Part shown: positions 9,778-20,006 of the stretch, piece after piece | How the letters are laid out: the number at the start of each line of letters is the position of its first letter | How positions within the stretch are numbered: position 1 is the stretch's first letter | Assembly (NCBI RefSeq): GCF_000344685.1 | Contig: NW_006920418.1 | Location: 472,940-511,155 of the forward strand | Direction: 5' to 3' | Length of the DNA: 38,216 nt | Source: Gloeophyllum trabeum ATCC 11539 | Lineage: Eukaryota > Basidiomycota > Agaricomycetes > Gloeophyllales > Gloeophyllaceae | Notes under the pieces: model-generated | Seen by the model: the letters and a program-made list of their open reading frames with translations, nothing else | What the model was told of the DNA's origin: nothing | Database searches by the model: none | Program-made: the position numbers and the translations under genes

Positions 9778-10970
9778 CCTTAAGCTTGTTGTTACCTTGC
9801 GTCTAACATAGCAAGGACCTCTGCACGTCTGGGATCAATTCAAAAACCGTCTTTCTTTATACTTGTTTGTGGCATACCGAATGCCCGTCCAGAGTTTCGC
9901 GTCTAGATCTTGCTGCCGCACCCTGTAGTCTGACTACTATTCATGGCGTCGTCTTTCTTGCAGCATAACAGGAATGCAGACATCAAACTGTATTTATCCG
10001 TATTTGTTTGGGGCAACTCGAACATGCGTCCTGCGTAATGCAACCTATAACTTGCTCGGCAAGTTAGAGCCTTTGACCTGCGAATCATACTAACGTCAGC
10101 CTCCAATCCTGTTATGTTATATGCGTACTATATTATTGCCTTTCTTCATGATGCATCAATTCCTCTAGCGCGGTTCTCAGCTCTGGGGAAGAATCGCGGT
10201 CCTCTCGCACCCGGTTTGGTGAGGTATTTTTTACCAGGAAGTGTGTTTTTGCCTGACCCCCCCTTTTCTAGTTGACCAAACGTCTCTGTAGGTCCGTTTC
10301 TTATCTCAATTCCAAGGTGTTCCCCTTCAGGAGTTGGGTTCTCCGAGAATCTCGGACGGAGGACATGTGCCACTCGAGTTTTAAGTCGGATAGCCCATGT
10401 CGGGCCCACGCACTGCATGTCTACCCACTTCAAACAGCGCGTTCCCCTTTCTCCCATGACATCCGGTGAATCCGCTTTGGAGGATGTTGGGTCACTTAGC
10501 ACTGAATCCTTGACAGCTCGCGACAAAACGATAGAGGCTCACAGAAATCCTGGGATGGAGTCCGGATGCCAGTGACAAAGGAGGCGTCAAATACGGTAGG
10601 AGGACGCCATGCTTGGAGCACGGACGATGGGCGTGGACTGGGAGACTAGTCCATGTTATCATATTCGTGTTGACACGGACCATCTATGTCACCGAGACTC
10701 CATCCTGAAAAGTCAGGCAAGTGCCTATCGTTTTGTATTTAGCTGGAATCACCGTTTGTGCATGTCATTTCCCCACTCTTGCTCCGGTGACATGGGTCTC
10801 TTAAGATTCCAACTATTTTTGGGGCCATCGGTATACTGTACTGAGCCTTCCCCAGACGCTCACGATGTGTCCTACAACGGTCACATCGTCTATCTCAATG
10901 CTCACTACGAGTATATATGGAGTGCGATGTCCTGCCAGTGCTCCTTGCCCATCATTCCCATCCACCCGCG
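9778..10970. other. Intergenic sequence of the right unit, P450-pseudogene upstream region
   Basis: No gene was found. Words shared with 6460-6700 (for example 'gcctttctt(c)atgatgcatc' and 'tttctagttg/ttctagctg') show it is the diverged copy of the first intergenic region. A TATA-like tatatat is present at about 10912. Confidence 0.6.
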
Positions 10971-13109
10971 ACGTACTCATCCTCGGGCGCTTCGTATTTG
11001 TGTGCATTCTACTTGCTATTGCCCGCACGCGGAAGTTGCGGTCGAACGCTACGTTACTGCAAGGTCCTCCTAGCCAGACCATTCTGTGGGGTGTACGGAG
11101 GAGCCTTCAAGACGCTGCGGACCGCGGTGAACTGTACGAACAATGGGAAACGCTGTACGGCGGCGTGTACGAGATACCCGGAGCAGCTGGTTCTGGGGAC
11201 GTTGTCCTGAGCGATCCAACGGCTCTCTCCCACCTCCTTGCAAAGGATGCGACATTGTACGCGAAGCCCACGCACTTCAAGCGAGGGACCGAGAACTTGG
11301 TGAGCATGGCTTTCCCTCAAGTCCTCTTGTCTAGAAGGTTGTTTGCATAGGTTGGCCGTGGCTTGGTGTGGGCGGAAGGCCCGGATCATCAACGGTATGG
11401 CAATCCAGCGAACCAATCATCACTGTTGGAGCCGTGCGCATCTTGTTAGCGATTTTCGTTGACACTGCCCACAAAGTAGGTTGATTGCTTCCCAGGATGC
11501 CAATAGCTAACGATCATGTTAGGTGAGATTGACCTCGGAACGTACCCTAGAGGCCAATGAGTCTCGCGAGGCTGTCATTGACGTACAGCATTGGCAAGTA
11601 GCCTATTACTCCTTGCGATGTCCCTCTCAGCCCCCCTACCAATGGATGAACCGCGCTGCGTATCCGTCCACCGTATTTCGATATCAACAGCGTATTATTG
11701 ATATATTTCATTCTTAGCCTTGACACCGTCGGCATAGCTGGCTACTCGCACGATTTTGGAACGCTGCACGACAATCGGGATACATTGCTCAAATCCTTCG
11801 GTGACTTTAACAACCTCAAGCCTTCAGTCCTCTTGGCCATCACGTTCATGATGGCACCTGTCTTCCCTGTGCTGGCGTTCATGATGCCGACCGCGTACAG
11901 TAATCTGGTGTCAGCTCTGCATGCGAAGATGACCCAAGTGTGCACTGAGATGATGGCTCGGGCCGAGCAGGCTGCCCGGGCAGACTATTTCAGATGATAA
12001 CTCGATCATTGGGCTGCTGCGTAAGTGCATTTAGCGTTAAGAAAGATGTATAACGAAACGAAGAGCAAAACAGTGCAAGCGAACAAAGGGGGGTCGGGTC
12101 ACGGTGTATTCGCCACTAAGAAAGAGATGTCAGATGAAGTGAGCTCTGATATGAAACAAGGTGACCCGATTTTGACGGATCTCTCCAGATGAAAACCCTG
12201 CTTGTTGCGGGCTACGAATCATCCGCTGGTAAGTTCCTGTCCAGCATTAATTCTCTCCATCTTAATTCTCTCCGTCTTAATTGTCTCCGTCTCTGACATA
12301 TTCCGACAGCGACCATGACGGTGGGTCCAGAGACAATAAGCTATCTAAACGCTTCAACAGATTCATGCGCTAGTGGATTCTCGTCTGCTTGTCGCAAGCA
12401 CAAGACAAACAGGCCACGCTGCGCGAAGCGCTGGTTAAGACGCTTGGACCGAATGACCCCGATTGGGCAAGCCTGACTGGCGGGGTGCCCTACCTGGACG
12501 CTGTGGTCCAGGAGGTTCTGAGGCTGCATCCAGCCTTGACGGAGACATGGCGCGTGGTGCGTATAACAGTGTCGTCCCCATAACAGCCCTGGTCGCTGGA
12601 ACTGAGTTCCATGTCAGGCTACAAATGACGACAGTCTTCCCTTTAGCACACCTGTCACAACCCGCCACAGACGGATCGTACACAGCGTTACTCTCTCACA
12701 AGACACCAGAATTGTTATCCCAATCTCGTGCATGAATCGTTCCGCCAGCATATGGGGTGCGGATGCCCTGGAGTTCAAACCTGAGCGATGGCTTGAAGAT
12801 GGGGACGCGCCATCGCAAGGCCAGAGGCATATCCTCACTTTCCTCGACGGCCCAAGGATGTGCATAGGCAGGAACTTTGCCTTGGCTGAGATGAAGGTAA
12901 TGATACTCTACAAACGTGCTGTCTGCGTCGATTGACTTAACTTTCTGAAGGCTGTCGTCAGCGTCTTGATCCGGCATTATGCCTTTAGCCTGAGGGACGG
13001 TCCCCACACGAAGCTGGTCACCACTAAGTCCATAGTGCCGAGGGCCACGGTTGCTGGAGAGATTGGAGATCGGGTGCCGTTCAAGTTAAGAATCCATCGC
13101 ATTGAATAA
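10971..13109 (+). pseudogene. Cytochrome P450 pseudogene (second copy)
   Basis: This aligns with the intact P450 over its whole length and keeps AGYESSA, EVLRLHP, FKPERW and the heme loop FLDGPRMCIGRNFA, ending in TAA. Lesions are visible. The start position reads ACG (10971-10973). Sequence between exon 2 and exon 3 (about 11397-11430) is collapsed, removing the intron and the QRK region and shifting the frame. The donor of intron 4 is GC (11594). A 2-nt loss at about 11975 gives TGA-TAA at 11995-12000. Exons outside these sites remain well conserved, so decay is fairly recent. The annotated start is the lost start codon. Confidence 0.88.
12246..12290 (+). repeat. Three 15-nt tandem repeats in a P450-pseudogene intron
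   Basis: Three near-identical copies of cttaattctctccgt lie in the intron that follows the AGYESSA exon. The corresponding intron of the intact P450 lacks them, so they arose after the duplication. Confidence 0.8.
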
Positions 13110-13611
13110 TGGCGGAGTCGTTCGAGATGTACATCATATCAGTTGTCAAGTCTTTGTATCGACCGCAATTTCTACTGGAAGTCAATCAGAGTGACGAGGC
13201 TTCGTCTCGCGGATCCTCGTTTGGGGGGACTCGTCCTGCAATGTCATCAAGCGGTCGACGTGAATGTGTTACCCAGATCCTGACTTGCCAGATGCCCATA
13301 CAATTTGAGGAACATACTCTTGAGGAATCTCCGCTGCAGCGCACCATCCCTCGAAAAAACGAAAGTGACGAAACGTGGTATAGCCAGTAGGATACATGAA
13401 CGGCTGAAGACAGTCTACCACACTCCAATAACAACGACAGCCATAAGCGCAAGGAGAATACTCAGCGTCCCCGGCTGCGCAGGCCATACTTCCGCGCTCA
13501 CATTACCAGACACGGCAGACGTCGCATCATTATCCTTCTCCGCGGCTATTGCTATTGGCCTAAAACTGGGCTGCAACAGCATTGATCCACGTCAGGTCAG
13601 GTCAATGCCCA
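13110..13611. other. No gene recognised; 19-bp direct repeat at the right end
   Basis: This is the region between the convergent P450 pseudogene and AA14. Nothing recognisable is encoded. A 19-bp sequence beginning aatgcccatcaa occurs twice in direct succession at 13604-13641 and overlaps the AA14 stop codon. Confidence 0.5.
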
Positions 13612-14905
13612 TCAACCGCGAGAATGCCCATCAACCGCGAGCGGAATAGAGGGAGGGATGGCACGCACCAGTCCTTCGGCGGCATCCGCTTCGGTGCCGA
13701 CGACTGGCACTAGGGGCAGGTTACCAACATCACGCGGGACCACTGCGTCCTTGCCGGGCTTGCTGTACGAGTCCTCGAAAATATCGTCCTGCGCGCCCTC
13801 TTTGAAGTTATACAGGTCGTTGTAGAACGGCGGGGAGTAATAGCCCTCGTGCATCTATCCTCGTGTGAGCAACTCCCTGCCCAACACAACGAAATACGGG
13901 GCTCTACGTTGTTCCGCTCCTTCTGGAGCCAGTACAGCGGCTGCTTCGCTCCGTACGTGCAGTTGGAGGGGTCGGCATGGGGCTTGCCATTCTGCGGGTC
14001 CGCGCCGCAGCGCCTAGCGACTTTGGATTTTGCGATGGGGACGGTGGACAAGGGGTCAACGACGTTGCATTTGAACCCGTTCATGTACACTAAGGGGAAG
14101 GGAATCATCCAGGGAGTGAGCGGAGTGTGGGAAAGAGAAGACATACTTTGCTCGTCGCCTGCATCGGGCTTTTTGAAATGAATTTTTACTCGGACCTCCG
14201 CAAAGGTAAATCGAAAAAGAAACGTACAGAATGTATCCAGAAAAACGCACAATGGCAGCCTCCGAGTGGACATGGCGGCATCCGCGCCGGGACAAGAAAC
14301 TCGGTGAAGCGGTGCCAGACGCAGGTGTGATTGACGCTGAACACCGCAAAGTCCTCCGGCTGTATATCGTTCACGTCGCTCTTGTACGCGATTGCCAGCG
14401 CGCATCTGCCTTTCGTGACAACAGATCGGAGGCAAACATCGTGCCGCGACGCACCCTTTAGTGTCCGAGATGTTCTGCGCATGATACTGCTTAGGGGGAG
14501 ACCCCGGGCAGGGATTGTCTCCCGACTGGTGGTTGCTATATCCCGAAGAAGCAAAATAGGACGTGGACTGCTTGTTGCACGCGATCTCGAGCGTCGCGGG
14601 GCGGCCTGGCTGCAGCTGATAGACGTCCGACGGGTGTGGGGGATAGTCAAGGTGGCTGTGAAACCACCATTGCTTGAAAGGCATGTTGTACAACGGCACG
14701 ACGGGGCGGTTATCGTATGAGAACGTCTTCTCTGTGACATTGAAGCCGTACATCGATGGGTGCCAAATTGCTAACGAAAAGTTGTACAAAGAGGTTAGAC
14801 TTCGCATTTGAGGGTAGTCTTACCGGCATGGCCTAATGTCTGTGGCAAGAAAGACGAAAGGAGCAAGAAAGAGAACAGTCCGAGCTTAGCGCGTTTTGTG
14901 TCCAT
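13612..14905 (-). CDS. AA14 family lytic polysaccharide monooxygenase (LPMO)
   Basis: Six exons (14905-14824, 14770-14455, 14405-14228, 14168-14147, 14089-13908, 13854-13612) give 340 residues. A signal peptide of 25 residues ends ...PQTLG, and the mature protein starts [15 protein letters not shown]. Counting from that His, position 99 is His (in SPPKQYH) and position 176 is Tyr (EQMYMNGF). These are exactly the histidine-brace positions His1, His99 and Tyr176 reported for Pycnoporus AA14 enzymes. Other family segments are [21 protein letters not shown] and FYNDLYNF. The enzyme would be secreted and use copper and O2/H2O2 for oxidative cleavage, reported for xylan on cellulose. A fragment is duplicated at 9.5-9.7 kb. 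The C-terminus is short, and a 19-bp duplication sits at the stop. Confidence 0.92.
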
Positions 14906-16152
14906 GCCTGCAGCGGATAGAAGACCGTAAAGTAGTGATTAAACGGAAGAAAGTGTAGAGTAGAATGTCGTAAAGAGCGTATTAAATAGAAGTATAGTAC
15001 TGAGAGAGGTTCAGACGCAAGTCTGAGGCTCTGAGCCGCCGGTAGACTTCCCTGACAAAACTTTGGACTCCGCTACGCGGGGAGCGAATAGGCTGCGCGT
15101 TCATATCACGTGTTCAGAGATTCCTCGGAAAGCCACATTAGGCCACAGTCCGTCTCCTCGACTGTCCTCAACCGCATGCGACGGTGCATTCGCTTTTCGA
15201 AATGGCGCTGCTCTATGCTCTTTCATCTTAGACTCTGTCTGTCGACATAGTTCAGATTCAAGTCCATTCAACCTCAGCGCCAGCTCGGGCCCTGTCCGAC
15301 TAAGATACGCATGAAAGGGCTGTCGATTCAGGGGACTAATATGCTGTAGTCGGGCGGCATACGTTAGCCCATGCCTTAGGTTGATGACCTGTTCTGACTG
15401 CTCTTCGGAACGGTTCAGGGTTCGGTTGGATTGGACGGATATTGGCTGTATGGATAAATATCCGGTGCCTACCTGCACAGCAGCAGCCGAGGATCTGCGC
15501 TCGGGCCAGCGGAGACTTGCATGACTGACATGGGTGTCGATCTCCACTTGTCCAAATGATAACCAAGCGCACCAGTGCTGTGAGTGCTACCTTTCACGGA
15601 TGCTCTTCAGTGAGCGCGTGCCAGTTTGTTTCACGTCTCATCGAACAACGGAACATGTTCGGTTCTATCCACGGTTACCATTGACTAGCACTGGAATTCT
15701 GGTGACCAGCGCCGGCTGCCAAATCTTCCGATGTGGGTGGTCCGCGCTGTCACCTACGAATAGTGCATTAATATGTGAATCAGGTACATCATTTCGCAGG
15801 AACGGAAAACCCCTGTATGAATCATGACAGGGCTTATCGACAATGAGTCTGTTACAGGTGAAGGACGAGTTGGCACTCTCACTGTACCTGGTGGCAAGGC
15901 TTTTCGTACGCTTTGTCTATCTGCGTTAGGCGCATGGGCAGGGCTGCCTGGACGTTACAAAGTGTGTCATTACGTGCGTCGTGATCTGTATACATTAGGA
16001 TATGGTGCTAATAATTTATGTGTATGTGATGCTCGGTCTACTGCGGATAATAAATAAATAGGATCATGTAGTCATCCGAATGTCACCCTATAGCCTCTGG
16101 TACAAGTCATTCTGTCGTATGCAGGTTCGTATGCCAGCACATGGCTGATCGA
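14906..16152. other. Intergenic, no gene recognised
   Basis: The first 100 nt or so hold the AA14 promoter; an AT-rich 'attaaata' lies about 75 nt before the ATG. The remainder has only short frames without motifs. Confidence 0.5.
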
Positions 16153-17066
16153 CTAGCGCGATCCGGCCAGCCCAATCTCGTTCATATGCCGCCGGATTTT
16201 CCATGCCGTGAACACCGTCTTGAAGAAAGACTGCCTGCCCGTGGGCCTCCAGCCCGTGGGGAACGTCTCGTCGCGCCACCACGTCCTTAGCACGTCCAGC
16301 GGCACCTCCTGCTCCGGGCCCCCAAAGATTCCGAGCACGAGCGCCACCTCCCCCCTCGCGATTTCCGCGTGCACGCCGTCCAGCGGGCGCGCGTACTGGC
16401 GTTCCCTGGCCGCGCGCGCCCGCGCCGCGTCGCCCACTGTCAGGTGTTTCCCGTCGGACGAGAAGGACAACAGCCGCTCCAGCATCCCGCGGCTGCACTT
16501 GCACGGCGCGTACTCCTGCTCAGGCGCTGCGTCGCGGTGCGCGAGGGACGCGTCGTGCTCGATGTGGTTATGCCGGCACAGGTCGCCCAATGACAGGTCG
16601 GAGAATTGGCCGAGCGCGACGAAGGCCGCGCTCGCGAGGAAGGCGGAGAGCGGGTACGAGAGGTGATAGACGTCGTGCAGCGCACGGGCGAGCTGGCGGA
16701 AATGGATCTTTGTGCCGCTGCGCGGTCTGCGGGGCGCGGGTGTCAGTGTTGGCCCTAGCGGGGTGACTGTGATAAGGTAGACACGACTTACAGGTAGCCG
16801 TGGTTTGCTAGGGCGTTCAAGGCAGGGCATGGTGAGCGGCTTGCACCCTCCTCTTTGTGGTACTGATGGTCCTCAGCCTCTATTGGGTCGTCGCAGTGCG
16901 AATTGTCGTACAGCGACGTGTGTGAGCCTGAGCTGGGGTCAAGGTTTCAGTTTTATTCTTGTGCCTCACGGATGATCGGGTTGGGGACTCACTATTTTTT
17001 CCGAAATAATGCCGCGAAGGCCGTCAATAATGTGTATAACGAGAGAATGGCGGTATAGAAGAGCAT
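16153..17066 (-). CDS. Short-type unspecific peroxygenase / heme-thiolate peroxidase
   Basis: Three exons (17066-16993, 16932-16792, 16726-16153) encode 262 residues. The chloroperoxidase-fold markers are all present: SPCPALNALANHGYL with Cys60 as heme thiolate, NHIEHDASL (E128-H129-D130) and Glu198 in RGEVAL. The PCP...EHD...E pattern defines the short UPO group. These enzymes use H2O2 to oxygenate aromatic and aliphatic C-H bonds, with no reductase. The first intron splits a TAC codon; without splicing the frame ends at TAG after FRKK. The N-terminus MLFYTAILSLYTLLTAFAAL is followed by FRKKY with no obvious cleavage site, so it could be a membrane anchor rather than a signal peptide. It is transcribed in the same direction as AA14. 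Confidence 0.92.
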
Positions 17067-20006
17067 TGTGAGGTATGTTTCTAGGTGAGACGGTGTCTGC
17101 ATCCCAGCTACTGACGGGTCCTCGCTTTATACCTCCTACCTCATAGATCTGACGGAGGCGCTAACATGATAGCAGCACTTGATCATAGGCCATGATCGAG
17201 AACAACTTCTCCTGTATCTCGTCTCGGGAGGTTTCATCAGATTGGCAGGGCGACTATACTGTAACACCGCCTATGTTTTCCACCGACATGGCATTAGGAT
17301 CTCGCCAGCTTCTTCCACGATCGGACTGATATATGGTTACATGTACCGTCCGTCTTTCGGTGTTGGCTGAGTCCCGGCACAATCAAGTCCAAGCTACGAG
17401 CTTCTCAGAGATCTCAAGGCTTCGTGCCGATGCGTTACGTCCTTGCTGTCGCCTGCGGCGAGCCTTAGGTCAGCGCTCATTTGCAAGCCATGTGAAGTCC
17501 CATCATTCCGTTCCATCACCAAGTTCTTTCTGACCTATCACTCAAAACCGGTACAGATTCCAGATCCTGATGATACATTCTTCAGGCTGGTTTGTTTGAA
17601 CAGTTGGTATCCACGATAGAAGCTTACTTGTCAATCTTTAGTGGGTATTCTGTGCGCCTTGCGCCTTCAGCGTAGGTCATGTGGCAGCGGATATAGCACC
17701 CTCGCGCTGGTTGGTCGTCCAGGAACTCATTCATTTCCCTAGACCTCAAGATAGCGAAGCTTGTGAACGACCACGCTCGTAGGTGGCCGATGTCTTTTGT
17801 CTTCATCCAGAAGTGGCATCATGATGGGACCCTCGATCGGGTCACCTTGCTTTCCTCCTTCTACACCAAGAAACGCCGTTAACATGTAGCGGCCTTGACG
17901 ACGGGACCCAATCGCCAAGGGCTCCCTATCAGCCATATATCCCAGCGGTACCGATTTTCCACAGGTATGTTAAGTATAGGTATTACCGATTTAGACGTCA
18001 GTCATTGGGCGACACCCGGCGGTACGCACAGGCGCGATCGGATCCTTCAAGAACCCGAAAGTCCATATGCCGTGTCGCCCATAGCACGGGAGTATCACCT
18101 GGCTATGGATCGGGAGATCTACTACCATGGAAGCTATGCTGTGCAACCATTATTATGGCTGTTAAACCACGATACACTCGTGCGTTTTAGGATTCCTGAC
18201 TTCCCGTTGTTTCAACTTTCCAGCCGCAAACCTCCGACAATCTTCGCTGATTCTGATGCTAGTTGTAGGTTTGCATAGCTTCGCGCATCGCCGCAAGCGA
18301 CTTACTTCCTCCGATTACGAGTGGACATAGGTTCCGAGCGCTGGTTCGACATGAACAATTGACGCATACTATTTCCCCGCACCAACCCGCCGTACGCCGT
18401 GTACATGTACATGCGTCTGCCACAGGTTGTATAATGAGCGACTGTCTAGCTCACAAGTGCGCTCTTTGGGGATAGGGCTGTATCCCAGTGTTAACCTCTC
18501 AGTTTCATTCCACCTGCCATGGGTCCTGTTCCTGGCCTTGGGTCGACAGTGGCATTCTTATATCAGTTACATGCGCCACGTTACATTCTAGAACAGCCGC
18601 ACTAATGACATATCAACGAACTGGACGCTCGTTGCGTATTTCCATCCTCTTCAAGTCCTCCGCTCCAATGGCGAAACAGGTGGGGAAGTCTTGGTTAAAG
18701 TTACTGTGTAATATATCGTCAAAATACCATCTGTCGAGCGATGGTTGAGCTATGCGTCATAATTTACGCTTACTGCATTTATAGCGATTTATGTGCTCTC
18801 CAGAGGCGGAGACGTCGTTCTCTTCTTTTCTGCCAAAGTTGAGCCAAAGGCTCCTCCGCATCCCCTGGGCCTGATCCGAGGAACTCTTCAGGAACGTGCC
18901 CTTGCCCTGCATTCTCTGCAACTCTGGCGGACACGGGGGAATGACACCCTCGCAGGGACCTTGTAGAGCCGCTGCTTGGCGATTAATAATAGCGATGTTA
19001 TTCATATTGTCGGAAGCAAGAAGCGAATGACTGGTGCGTATGTTGCGGAGGTACTGTTAAGGGCATGCGCAACTAGGAATATCAGCAGGGATACACGCGC
19101 CGTGGAGAGGAGCTTGTGACAGGCCAGTGGAAGATCCTCGTCTAACGCGTGGACCTACTAGGCCGACACTCAGACATAATGGTTGGCAGGCTGTAGTTCC
19201 CCTTAGTAAGTCAGCACCCAGGGCCAGGTCAAACACGTTCTGTACTGTAAGTACTGGCCGGCACCGGAACAAAGGATGAGAAACCTGCACACCGCCTAGC
19301 ACTAGCAGTAGGTACGAACACGCATTCCGCAGCATCAAATAGACACAGTGTCGAGGCCGTGATGGAAGTACCGATGGTGCAGTGGAGGGTCCATGCTCAC
19401 CCACCGTTACCCGTATCCGCAAGTTCTACAAAAGACTATAGAATACGAATAAGGCACCTATGCATGTGATGAGGATGCTGGCCACCAGTCAAACGGACAC
19501 TTATCTCTCTGGTAGGCCACGGCTTTCGCTTTTCGTTGAGACGGACGGACCATCCACAGGCATGGGCGGTGATGTTAATCCTGCATGCACAGTTGGACAG
19601 AATGCTGGCGTGAAGTTGACTAACGGAGCACTGAACTATCTTAGATGTATGGCTCAGGTAAATGAACCATTATACACTCACCATTATACAGATCTAAGTC
19701 GTCAGCGGCCTTGCTCACTTGCACGACACATCGTCCACATAGAATAATATTTCACCCTACACGGTATATATACATGAGTCTGTTACAGTAGAAACCAAGA
19801 GGCCAGGTTGAAGATCGGCGAGTACATGTCATTGGGATGATACAATCAAGTGCGGTGAGTCTAGTCCATGTCGAATGCAGTTAACGATACCAAATATTGT
19901 AGCCACGGCGGCCCCTCCACTTCTATTATTTTCACATACGCCACGTTCCGCGAGGTATACGATTGGGGGATCCATATGATAATGCTGTAGTGATTGAGAG
20001 CGAGCT
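17067..20006. other. Long intergenic region, no gene recognised
   Basis: Almost 3 kb with only short, motif-free frames on both strands. I see no transposase, LTR pair, tRNA or convincing exon. It separates the oxidoreductase part from the conserved housekeeping block and may be old repeat sequence. Confidence 0.45.
17125..17131 (-). promoter_or_regulatory. TATA box of the peroxygenase gene
   Basis: The minus strand reads tataaag about 59 nt upstream of the ATG, a normal core-promoter distance in this window. Confidence 0.55.

Larger units (their letters stand above)
9728..13990. repeat. Right unit of the tandem segmental duplication
   Basis: It begins with the RRM-tail scrap and contains the P450 pseudogene. 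It continues into the intact AA14 gene; the homologous part ends within AA14 exon 5, at about 13990. Beyond that the AA14 gene is single-copy, which places the duplication breakpoint inside AA14 and inside the RRM-gene tail. Confidence 0.8.

Noticed and set aside
10865..10917. Alternative start codons for the second P450
   Set aside because: ATGs at 10865 and 10898 lie at or upstream of the TATA-like element, and the one at 10917 is in another frame. They would not rescue the downstream frameshifts.
13710..14807. A 365-residue open frame on the minus strand
   Set aside because: It reads through AA14 introns and loses the family sequence after about 120 residues. The spliced model recovers the whole family and its copper ligands.
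13612..14905. Laccase or multicopper oxidase
   Set aside because: Considered because of the HSH and HP motifs, but no copper-binding blocks of laccases are present and the N-terminal His with His99/Tyr176 fits AA14.
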